The notes under the pieces are model-generated. The model was not told the DNA's origin. It saw only the letters and a list, made by a program, of their open reading frames with translations, and made no database searches. Positions 22,940 through 32,331 of a stretch of 64,000 bases of DNA are shown piece after piece. The DNA is taken from contig NADL03000592.1 of NCBI GenBank assembly GCA_002205965.3, positions 339,295 through 403,294 on the forward strand, in the 5' to 3' direction. Positions within the stretch are counted from its first letter, which is position 1, and each line of letters starts with the position of its first letter. Position numbers and translations under genes: made by a program. Origin of the DNA: Kappaphycus alvarezii. Its lineage: Eukaryota; Rhodophyta; Florideophyceae; Gigartinales; Solieriaceae.

Positions 22940-25588
22940 TTACCCAGCCAGCCTCAACCAAAGTTTCAACCACAGTTCTACCTTTATCTGCTCGTGTGCG
23001 CTTAACACCTCACACTTGAGGAGGGCGAAGAGCTTCGTTGTGGAAGGATGTGCGACCTGTCGGTGCAGCTTACGAAGTTGGACGGGTGTGAAATATGTGA
23101 GTACGGGAAAGCACATGTCCACATAAATGTGCCCATCCACATTGTGTAATGGGACATTCCAATTATCCAACGCATATCTAGATACACTTCCAGATGCAGA
23201 TTCTACTACGAACCTCTTAACGAGGCGGCCAGTGACTATGTCAGGCGTCAGCTAATGTGCGAACATGTTGCTCAAACCGGGAAGAGCTGGAACGTGAGCT
23301 GCCAAGACGTCAACCTTGATGAACAGAGTAGGGCTCCCTGCGGGAGTGTGGAGTGGTAATTCAATTTGCCCAAGTGAATCGAATACACCGTTACCAAATC
23401 TGAATCTCCTATAACTACTTCGAAGCTGCGGGATCTTACGTCCCAATTTGGCGAATATCCGTCGCAATTCCCTCACAACAATAATTGACGTGGGTGCACC
23501 GGTTTCAAAGCAGAGGCAGGGCGTGATTTGCGATGTTTGAATGATATTTATCGCAGAGATAAGTTGATCTCAATTGTTTCATACCTTCACTTGTACTTCC
23601 AAGAACGTTGTTTACGTCTGGGGGTTGACTTCCGATGTGCGTTAGTCCAACCCGTTGGGCGCAGCCTTTTAGAAGCTTCAAAGCGACGCATTAATGAAAA
23701 TTCTGAGTTAGATTTTCATCCCAATGACCTTTTGTGATTCCCCGCTCTGAGTCTGAAGGGCCCATCAAAGTATGGAGGTGATTGATGGCGGTTGACTTGT
23801 CAATCTCCTCGAAGATATGCAACGCGTCATTGGATGTCGCAAAATCTCCTGTCACCGATTGATATGAGTCCAATGCATCGGTGGTGTGATGTATCGGCAC
23901 CGCTGCATCAATAAGACGAGTCAGATTCAGAACCTGATGTCTGACGGCCATCTGATGCGTCCCGTTCAGTCGCGGACGGGAGCTGGCCGATCGTGTGTGA
24001 CAGCTCATGCAGAAGCATGACTGCAGAGGTGACTTTCCCGACTTCCTCCCGAACGTAACGTTTCATGTCCTTAGTCCGGTAGAAGCTTGAAAAATGTTCA
24101 TCAGACCCACAGACATGGCAGAGGAGGTGTTTTCGTCGCGTCCGATAGGGTTCTTAGCGGAAGCCTTACGGTTATTTTCAGCAGACGTACCTTTGTATCG
24201 AAGTTCGTCACGTGTGTTGCGGTACTTCTTAGGGGGTCTCCCATACTTCTGGTAAAACACTGCGTCGCTTGTGCTATTTCCCGCGTTCGTCTGACGGTTC
24301 TCAAGATCTAACCGGAGCCGTTCGCGAAGGGCGAGAATGAAACGGTGGTACGTGTAATTTGAGGATCGTATCAGGCTAATAGCCCTATTCGCCCATGGAT
24401 ATTCGAATAAAGCGGATCGCAAATAGCGTATTTTGTGCTTATCTGAGTGGAATTCCTCCGTACATTGCGGCGAAAGCGAATTGATTCGCTGTACGAGATT
24501 TCCAGTCCGACACTGATGTTTGACGTGTCTGTCTGCTTTATCAATCGTGCCAGCGTCACGCTTTCTAATTCTGATTGTTCCTCCACTATTCGGGCATCTG
24601 AGTCAAATTTCGACAGCATCACCTTGATTTGTTCCTGAAACGTCATTCTCGTCACGTCGATTTTGGCAAAGAAGAAATCTCGAGCGGAACCACTGAACAA
24701 ATTACTGAAAAACAAAGCCTTTGTCTGTCTGACAAGCAAAGCTGGACTGCAAAAGCCTCATAGTCGCGGATAGCATAAAAAATTGGTCGGATCTGGTGTA
24801 TACTGGGGTCTCGATCTCCGCGAAAGGTCACGTCCCTAGAACGAATATTACTGCTGTGTCTATTCTTGTGTCAGGAGTCAGCAGTGAGTTACTTTCGCCA
24901 TCATGTTCCTTCTAAATGATTTTCGTCCAACTCTTTCAGTCTGATCTGGATTAATCGTGACTGGATCTGTTGTGACTAGTGTCGGAGGAGCTGCCCGGTG
25001 GTAATCTTGACTTTTTCCTGGTCTTCCATCACGTCAGTGGTCCTCTTCATTACGTGCCACTTGTCCCTGTAACATTAGGTTGCGGTTCACTGAGGGCTGT
25101 CCGATTGGCGTGACACCGCTGTCATCACTACGACCAGCTGGTGGAGTGCGTCTTAGACCATCTTCTAACGACGAAAGTGCTTTGTAACGGTTGACGACCG
25201 ATTTGGCTAAATCTCGTGGGCTGTCAAGCGTTCCAGTAGCAACGGATGCTAGCCATACGAGGGGACTTACACTTTGAATAACCTACAGTGCTGCATCATC
25301 AATCACAGAGAGAACTTTACCAGGCATTGGCAGTCAGCTGTAGAACTGAGCAACCTTTTTGAGCATTGTGACCGGATATGGCGGTTGACGCAGAAGTTCG
25401 TCATCAAACATCACGTGAACCGGCAGTAGGCCCATACGGATCATCATTACTATGTAGTTGCTATCCGATTCCGCTCCGACTGGATTCATCTCCAGTGCTA
25501 TACGGGCGGCCTGCAAAATCATTTGCGCATTCTTGTTTTCCGTCTTGTACTGATCGATTGACTTGATCAAACGCATGTGAGCGTTCAT
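22940..25588 (-). pseudogene. Retroelement remnant: gag, protease-like and pre-integrase domains
   Basis: Read from 25588 leftwards: a gag-like stretch, including FSNLFSGSARDFFFAKI and SEEI-like EQIKVMLSKFDSDAR (24371-24739). A zinc-knuckle relic CHVCGSDEHFSSFY follows (about 24065-24115), in which the last Cys is replaced. Then FGNGVFDSLGQIELPLHTPAG...FIKVDVLAAHVPALPGL (about 23260-23420) looks like a retroviral-type protease domain. DGHIYVDM...QLRKLHRQVAHPSTTKLFALL (22940-23140) matches the GAG-pre-integrase domain found in Ty1/copia-like polyproteins. Many frame breaks; RT and integrase are absent. Likely a 3'-truncated copia-like copy, or the end of an element cut by the gypsy to its left. 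Confidence 0.55.
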
Positions 25589-25599
25589 GTGGGCATCCG

Positions 25600-26429
25600 C
25601 ATTGCTGCGAGTATTTGCAATGGCAAACTCAGGAGAGCCGCGAAATTCGGATTGTCGCGCGACTCTGACTACTATGGGTCCCAGCCCAAGGTGCGGATGG
25701 TTATGTAGATAGCGCAGGGGGGTAAAGTAGCAGGACGATTTCTCACTTTACTACTTGTGTTACTCCTTGCACCCCCGCGTCGGGGAGAAGGACGGCTACC
25801 TTGCCCTGCTAAAATACGGCGGCACAATTCCAACCCCTCCGAAGCTTACAGTAAAATTGTGAGACGATGGCAGCTGTAATGCTGCCCTCAACAGCTACTC
25901 CCCCAAATTTCTCCCCCAAACATCCAAATACCACAACAAAACTGTTTATTCCAGTTCACAACGCCCCAGTCCCATCACATACACGTGGCACTTTCCTTCC
26001 TGGATCACACAACATTCCCTTTCATAGAAAAAAAAACCGCACACCATCAATTTAACAAAACCCAAAATACCACACAGACACCCAAATATCATTAACACCC
26101 ATCGCAATCCTGAGTGAATTTTTCGCCCCCACCGTCCCCACACCCCACCCTCATCACCATAGAAAAAATACCCACCCAAGTCACCACACCCACCCAACCC
26201 CGATCACCCTACCAACCACCCCATCAAACCCCATTCCCGCCCAACCCCATAAACAGATATCGCCCCAAATCAACGCCCCATCATCCCACCCCCTCTCATT
26301 TCCCACCTCACAAACCCATATCACCCACTCCCCACCCTATCCACTCCACCACCCCCACCCCCCTCCCACCCAATCCAACTCCCATCCCGCTCCTCCATGG
26401 GCACACAACAACCTCCCCCACTCCCGCTG
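25600..26429. other. C-rich, G-poor low-complexity region
   Basis: From about 25890 to 26440 the plus strand is made mostly of C, A and T with words such as CACCC, CCAACCCC and CCCAC, and with very few G. It directly precedes the oxidoreductase remnant. No coding motif is seen, although a long open frame runs through because stop codons are rare in such sequence. Confidence 0.6.
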
Positions 26430-27632
26430 CCCGTTACATCATCCGCGCCTACGGCGACTTTGCAAACCTCAAACTCGAACATGAGGTTCTTCCGCCCCCG
26501 TACGTCCAAACCATCACACCCCACTTTCCCCACGCACCCCGATCCAACATTTCTACCCTAACCAACCCACCATTCCACCCATCCACACCCTCAGAAACCA
26601 CACGAGGTGCGCATCCACACCCGCGCCATCGGTATGAATTTCGCAGACTGTTTCGCCCTGCTCGGCCTATACGACCTTGCAGGGCAGCCTCCATTCACCC
26701 CTGGTTTGAAGTCTCTGGTGTCATTGATGCCGTCGGTAATGAGGTCGCTGATTTTCGCCCTGGTCATCGTGTATGGGCTATACGTCGATTCGGCTGTTAT
26801 GCCACTGCTGTGAACATTGATGGTGAGTATGTACGTCGCATTCCTGACGGTTGGACCTTTGCGGAGGGTGCCGCGTATCCTGTACAGGCGTTTACGGCGT
26901 GGTATGCGCTTTGTGAGTTGGGGGGTATGCCGAGTGTGGTTGAAGGGAGTGCTGGCTTGTTGACGTCGGAGAGGAGGGCTGTGTTGATTCATTCGGCTGC
27001 GGGGGGTGGGCAGTAAGTTGGTGGCTATGGTGAAGGAGATTGGTGGCATTCCGATTTGTACGGTTGGTAATGAGGATAAGGCCCGGTTGTTGGTGGAGCA
27101 GATGGGGGTTCGGAGGGAGCAGATTGTGGTGAGAGGCGTGGATGATGCTGCCTTGGGGCTGGAGAGGACTATGAGGGAGCGCGCGTTGGGCGGCGTTGGG
27201 GGGTCGATGTCGTGGTGGATTCGGTGTTGGGGAGGTATTTTGCACCTGGGTATGCGCTTTGAATCCTGGTGGAAAGTGTATTGTGATGGGGAGTGCGAGT
27301 ATGATGCCTAGTGGTGGGATTAGTTTATGGAGGCTGTCTGGGTGGCGTAATTTGGTCAAGCTGGGGTGGAGAAGGCTTTGGCGACCACGGTTGGACCTGG
27401 TGCACTCGATTAACGAAAACAAGTCGGTGGCCGGGTTCAATGTCGGGGATCTGTTTGGGCAGCGGGCGCTGATTCGAAGGGGTTTAAAACGTTGGATGAA
27501 ATGAACGTGGGAAAGCCGATTGTGGGACGGGGTTTCATTTTTCGGATGCCGTAGAGGCGCTCAAGTATTTCCAGAGTGGCACAAGCGTGGGAAAGGTGGT
27601 GCTGACATTGGATGACGCGCCGAATCCATGAG
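26430..27632 (+). pseudogene. VAT1-like / zinc-independent quinone oxidoreductase (MDR family)
   Basis: Pieces in order: YIIRAYGDFANLKLEHEVLPPP (N-terminus), HEVRIHTRAIGMNFADCFALLGLYD, PPFTPG, FEVSGVIDAVGNEVADFRPGHRVWAI, EGAAYPVQAFTAWYAL, VLIHSAAGG (Rossmann glycines), GGIPICTVGNEDKARLL, NPGGKCIVMGSASM, NKSVAGFNVG and VEALKYFQSGTSVGKVVLT. The GFN block and the FQSG-VGKVVL ending resemble synaptic-vesicle-membrane VAT1-like members of the medium-chain dehydrogenase family, which reduce quinones or enals with NADPH. Frame changes near 26706 (TTT run), 27010 (GGGGGG run), 27195, 27260 and 27480-27540 break it. 26480-26590 may be an intron (acceptor CCTCAG before AAACCACACGAG). It may be a real gene with assembly indels. 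Confidence 0.7.
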
Positions 27633-27760
27633 CAAGGGGTATGTTGCAATGTGGTAGTTTTGTGACAGACGGGCGGAATGGGAGAGGTGGAAACGTGCAC
27701 CGGATGCGGTGGGTGTTGACAGCAGAGTGTGCGTGGTAGTGTTTGAGAGAAAGAGACCTT

Positions 27761-29638
27761 TTATTTCATGACTTCTGGAGGGGGATCAGGCAAGAGCCCC
27801 GTCTGGACGTCAGGTGGTGGGGTACGTTCTCCGTCTTCGTGATTAATCATGACTGCGGTGTACTGTAGAACAAATGAGACACGTGTCTTGAGCTTCCGGA
27901 ATTCAGACATAGGATGCTTCCCTCGGCGGTAAGCAGTGAAGTTACTCATGTCATGGAGCGAGCGCCTGGAGTACGGTTGCCCAAATTGTCCGTAAATGTC
28001 GATGGCCATAGGTAGAAGCTCCATACCCTCGGCACGACAGGGTAGCGCATCGTGTTCCCTTTTGCGCTTTTCGGCTCGTGTCAGTGCTGAGAGACCTCCA
28101 TCTGCCTGGTTGCGATATGATGCCGAGTGAGGACTGACAATCGTGACGTCAATACCCTGTAGTGTGGGCGCGAATAAGGGGTCGTCGATGAAGAGGTCCA
28201 GTGCGCGTTGCTCGGCTGGGCTCTTGTGAAGGTCGGCGGCAAAGACTCGCTCCCGAATTACGGTGAGGGAGATGGCCGGGCTAGTAAGTTCCCGGTAAAG
28301 AATATCCCGAGGACGGTTGTGACGGCGCACCGCACCCACACCCCCTTTGCAAGTGGATACCGTGGTGGCCCACGGTATCCAGGAGCGGGGGAACAGTATC
28401 GTTACCTTCCAGGCAGGTAGGGCAGCGCCTGAGGCCGCAGAATATTGGGTTACCTAAGCGAAGGTCGACCATCGTGCGCCATAGCTCCCCTGAGTGTATA
28501 GGTCAGTGGACGGTAGCGGAAGTGTTGAGAAGGGAGCGGAAGCCTTTGAGGAGGTTGTCGAGGCGAGCCGCGTAAAAAAATGCGATGAAGAGGTGGAAGG
28601 GGCCGAAGCGCGTAGTAGGGAGAGGCGTGAGCGGTGGAAGTGACTGGTGATTTCTTCCTGGAGGGAGCGAGCGGCGTTGTGGTCGATGTGGTTCGATCGT
28701 GACAAGAGTGCCTCTAGTCGTAGTTCTGCAGGGAGGTTCAAACTTGTGGCCAGGGTGTCGTAGGATGGGGCCAAAAGCCTGGCAACATGCGTGGAGTTTG
28801 TGTGCAGTAGACGCCGAATGAGTGGCATGTTCGTCAGATTGGAGACCTTGTATGCGATGACGTTGACGGAAGTGCATGGGGTGAGCCCGAGGCCGCCATG
28901 GCGGAATGGTAGCGTGGCTTGTAGCCACGCGATGTCCGACATCTTCCGGTGAACTTGCTCGAAAACCCTTCGCAACCCCTTGTCAAAAGCTTTGGCAAGT
29001 GGGAAGGTAATGTGCGGCGGGGTTGAGCGGAACAAGTATATAACCAGACATGAGGAGGCACAGAATCGGAGAGTGTGGAATGAGATCCGAGGCTCGTTCA
29101 TGGCTGTGAGGGATGTCCAGAGGACTCGGCCTTCTGCAGTGCTTTGATGGCCAGGGAAGTGCATGCATCCAGGGTGCCAATCGGGCTACCAAGAACCGTG
29201 ATAGCTTCAGAGGCGAGAACGTCGCATGGCAGGTGACGTAGGAGAGCGTGTGGTGAGGGAGAGGGCCACCAGGCCGACGTTTTGTTGAGGTTAACATGGA
29301 AGCCGAAGTTCGGGCCGTTCAGGCGCAGGTAGTGGAGAACGGCGTGGGCTTGTGAAGTAGGAACAATCAGTGTTCCATCGTCAGCGTACCATGTGTGAAG
29401 CGGGAGGGCAGGGAAATTGGATGCTAGTCCTTGTGCAAGGGGGTGGAGGGCAATAGCAAAGAGTAACATGCCGAGGGGGTCTCCCTGTTGGGTGCCAGTT
29501 CGACTCCATATGAGGTGACGGCCGAAGAAGAGGCGGGAAGGAGCCCCGTAGAGGAAGTGGACCCATCGTGCGGCCGCCGGGATGCGGCGGATTGCCTGAG
29601 AGAGAATTTTGGAACGCTCGATTGAGTTAAAGGCGTTT
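27761..29638 (-). mobile_element. LINE D: 3' half of a LINE split by the RHS-like insert
   Basis: The coding text begins in RT motif A (NAFNSIERSKIL) at the insert boundary. It continues through TQQGDPLGMLLFAIAL (motif B) and WYADDGTLIVPTSQ (motif C), the thumb, a zinc pattern (CPTC...DTVGHHG) and the endonuclease (LDLFIDDPLFAP, GIDVTIVSPH) to a stop at 27761. Frame breaks near 29110, 28460 and 28340. It matches LINE A in order and is the downstream half of the element whose upstream half lies at 32332-34402. About 28763-29638 is repeated almost exactly at 51503-52378. Confidence 0.85.
29634..29638. repeat. Target-site duplication, left copy (CGTTT)
   Basis: CGTTT directly left of the insert start TGAAAC; identical to 32327-32331. 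The same junction is repeated at 52374-52378. Confidence 0.65.
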
Positions 29639-29707
29639 TGAAACATTAGAGGTACATGGTCTTTACTCCATCTGAAAACCGATACCTCCAATCCTCTATT
29701 GATGTCA

Positions 29708-29885
29708 TCTCCTTCATCCATTCAAGCCTTAAATGGTGCAATGACCTATCGATTCACGACCCTTCAGCCATTCAAATATTCAAAGGACACATATATTCAA
29801 AGTAATCTGACACTGGGCGTCCCAACGTATTGCATTCAGCATGATAGCATGTACCGAGGTTGCAACGGTCATTCACCTGTTTCAC
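29708..29885 (+). repeat. 178-bp direct repeat, left copy
   Basis: Runs from TCTCCTTCATCCATTCAAGC to CACCTGTTTCAC. It lies about 80 bases downstream of the NTPase stop codon in gene orientation. It matches 32150-32327 colinearly (offset 2442) with a C/T difference near 29840 as the only change I noticed. Similar copies follow the stop codon of array units 1, 3 and 4 (from about 52447, 58546 and 61553). Confidence 0.85.
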
Positions 29886-29963
29886 CATAGACACCCCGCA
29901 TCGATTGACGTCCGCGTCAATGCTTCTATTAAAAACAGGCACAGCCGCACAACCAGGAGGCTT

Positions 29964-31903
29964 TCAACCCAGATCTATTGTTTGCTGCCTTTGGAATTCA
30001 TCAAGAAGCGCAGTCGTTCGATCAATACCTTCCAACAGATTTCCGGCTAGAGACATATCAGACACGTTCTCCACCCTTAGTATCACACGATGGCCAAAGA
30101 AGTCTAACGCCGCTTTCGAGTCGCGAAACCTTATATGAGCGTCACGATTAGTTATGGCAGTTAGCACAGGCTTGCTACGCCTTAGTATGGCTTGGACTTC
30201 ATCACAGGAATACTTGTCAAGTAAAACTCGTTTCAGGTTATCCAGGAATTTTCTAGCTCCGTCTTCGTCAATTGGCACTGTCTTGATCTCCTTACTAATT
30301 GACTTCGCATTGTACCACGTCGTCTTGCTCGTTGCAAAGTCAATAAATGGAAAGTTATTTGCAGCAGGACGATATACTCGTAGCTCTTCTTCATCCATCG
30401 AAGCAATTCTTTGGTATGCACTGCTGTGATCAGCATCTGAAACGTATTGAATTTCAGCTTTCCGCCCTTGTTTCTCACAAAGCCATTCAAACGCAAAGTC
30501 TTCAAATTTGTCCTTCCTCAAGACCTCAATGCTATGCTCCAGACGGTCACGAAGAACAGTATTGCTATGGGGGAAAGCTGGAAAGCAGCGGGATGCCGCG
30601 ATCTTTCCTTCCATGTCCTGAATGTCAACGTCTTTGGGCTCAAAAAGAAAACTCTTGACGATGCAGATGCTGGGTGCTTCTCGAGAAGTGGTCTGTACTT
30701 CCCTCGGAGAGCCTTGTACAGGTCCGAATCAGTGAGCTTTTCGGTACTTACTTCAGCACCCTGTAGGCACCCTCTGATTGCTAGTCCAAACAATTCCGAT
30801 GCGAAGACAAGGCGCGGGATAGCTCCAACGAGCCAATTCTTTTCTCGACTTCGCTCATCTTCTGTTCCATCGTATTTAATTCACCGATCTGCCATGGGTG
30901 CGGAGACTTCTCATCGTCCCACAGAACTCTCGTCATAGCTAGGACCTCTTCTTCCGTAGGCATCGACGTCACAGTAGAGTGCCGTCTTTTTCCCAGTTCC
31001 TGAAATGCTTTTCAGCATTGTTTGAAACAAACTTGAGAACTCGGCACCACCCATTGACGAATACCCCTTCTTCCGGAGGATCAATTACTGCTACTACCCG
31101 CTGCTCCTGCTTGAACTGTGAACGGGAGAAATCGTCGGTCGTTCCGCTCCATACCCGGTACTCACCGTCTTCTTTTGGTAAAAACAGCAGCATTTCTCCG
31201 ACTTGTACCCAACGTACAACACAGCACTCTTGCGGTAAAGAAGAGCCTGTATGGCGTACATCATGGAGCCTCTGGTCTTGCCGATGCCTGGTTGACCGGT
31301 CACAGCTACGCATATCTGCTGCAACGCGTCAAGTGCATGGCGCACAACACTCCTGCTTTCTTCACGAGTGATGGTACAAGGTGAACCTTCTTCACTGTCG
31401 CGATCTAAGGCCATAACGTTATGCTGCACGTAAACTCCATGTCCAAGATGTTCTACGCGGACGTTTTCCCCTTGCGCTATGCTAACTTCACTTTTTGAGG
31501 CCAAAGCGTCTTGAAGTTCTTCATGTAGTTCTACGAGCTCTTGCGCCAGAAAGTCAAACCTCTCTTCGCGTTTCCAAGGCACATCATCATCAATCTTCTC
31601 GCCTTGTACAAACTCGCGAGCCACATCTATCCCAGCGTCCTCGAATGCCGATAGTCGACTCCTGACAATGTCCGAATACGTCCGGTATCGTGCTCCTTGT
31701 CTCTCTCTCAAGAAGTGGAGTGAGAATCTACCGCAAAATCGAACTGCATGAGAGGGCCGCTGTGTTGGATGGCGGGACTTGACATGCGAAAAATCCTTCG
31801 CAGTAGACAGACGCCAATATTTGGCGACCCCGAGAGCTGATGTGAAGCATGGCAAAGCTTTGGCACTGCCAACGCTGAAGCGGCGAGAACAGAATGTAAC
31901 CAT
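29964..31903 (-). pseudogene. RHS/Crinkler-type P-loop NTPase, unit 0
   Basis: ATG 31903 (MVTFCSRRFSVGSAKALPCF) begins an Arg/Ser-rich leader that resembles an organelle-targeting peptide. Then come a helical stretch (FLAQELVELHEELQDALASK), GQPGIGKTRGSMMYAIQALL (Walker A), LYVGYKSEK, the variable segment TTDDFSRSQFKQEQ, VVAVIDPPEEG (Walker B-like), MPTEEEVLAMTRVLW and a C-terminal domain of about 280 residues ending QQTIDLG. Walker A, the D-P strand, the MP-x-EE block and an IPR motif match RHS/Crinkler NTPases. Frame breaks lie near 31310, 31187 (T-run one base short), 31050, 30825 and 30560. The 30825 lesion is shared with units 3 and 4. In trypanosomes RHS proteins are nuclear/perinuclear; the role here is unknown. 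Confidence 0.7.
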
Positions 31904-32149
31904 TGGACCTTAAAACCAAATCTAGTGTTGCATTTCCGCCAGTCTTCTTTCCGAGCTCTTGGAGTTTGTGCTCACAAAAGATGTAAAACAATCCTCGCGA
32001 TGTTGATTCTCGACTGTTGATGTCAAAACTGTACTGTAATGCCCCAGAAAGCAGTCTTGCAGGGTGACGCGCCCTACTGTACCCTTGGGTACAGCATTAC
32101 ATGAAATACACCAATGATTCGTTTCATAAAACTCTCATCTTGCTCTCTC

Positions 32150-32327
32150 TCTCCTTCATCCATTCAAGCCTTAAATGGTGCAATGACCTATCGATTCACG
32201 ACCCTTCAGCCATTCAAATATTCAAAGGACACATATATTCAAAGTAATCTGACACTGGGCGTCCCAACGTATTGCATTCAGTATGATAGCATGTACCGAG
32301 GTTGCAACGGTCATTCACCTGTTTCAC
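32150..32327 (+). repeat. 178-bp direct repeat, right copy
   Basis: Same sequence and orientation as 29708-29885. In this copy it is followed immediately by LINE sequence, whereas elsewhere it continues into CATAGACACCCCGCATCG and the next NTPase gene. It is therefore the truncated start of a further unit. Confidence 0.85.
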
Positions 32328-32331
32328 GTTT
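32327..32331. repeat. Target-site duplication, right copy (CGTTT)
   Basis: CGTTT follows the insert end GTTTCA, overlapping the last C of the 178-bp repeat match. It is identical to 29634-29638. Confidence 0.65.

Larger units (their letters stand above)
29639..32326 (-). mobile_element. Single RHS/Crinkler-like unit inserted in the LINE (unit 0)
   Basis: A 2.7-kb block interrupts the LINE exactly in RT motif A. It begins TGAAAC and ends GTTTCA (perfect 6-bp inverted ends) and is flanked on both sides by CGTTT (29634-29638 and 32327-32331). Deleting the block and one CGTTT makes the LINE read GCCCGAAACGCCTTT on its coding strand, giving D-A-R-N-A-F in frame, where LINE A has D-A-Q-N-A-F. The block holds one minus-strand NTPase pseudogene between two direct repeats of about 178 bp. 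TG...CA ends and a 5-bp duplication are typical of integrase-mediated insertion, but no integrase is encoded. It could be a non-autonomous element or an inserted piece of the tandem array. Confidence 0.75.

Noticed and set aside
22940-23476. Host aspartic-protease gene
   Set aside because: It is followed directly by a GAG-pre-integrase domain and preceded by a gag knuckle, so it is retroelement-derived.
26114-26440. Pro/Thr-rich protein encoded by the C-rich region
   Set aside because: Openness is explained by lack of stop codons in C-rich sequence; only the part after about 26430 matches a known family.
26892-27440. Minus-strand ORF of 182 codons
   Set aside because: Antisense to the oxidoreductase remnant; its His/Pro-rich composition simply mirrors the G-rich plus strand.
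29639-32326. Unit 0 as an ordinary LTR retrotransposon
   Set aside because: No gag or pol, no primer-binding site, and the left ~70 bases of the would-be LTR are absent from the right copy.
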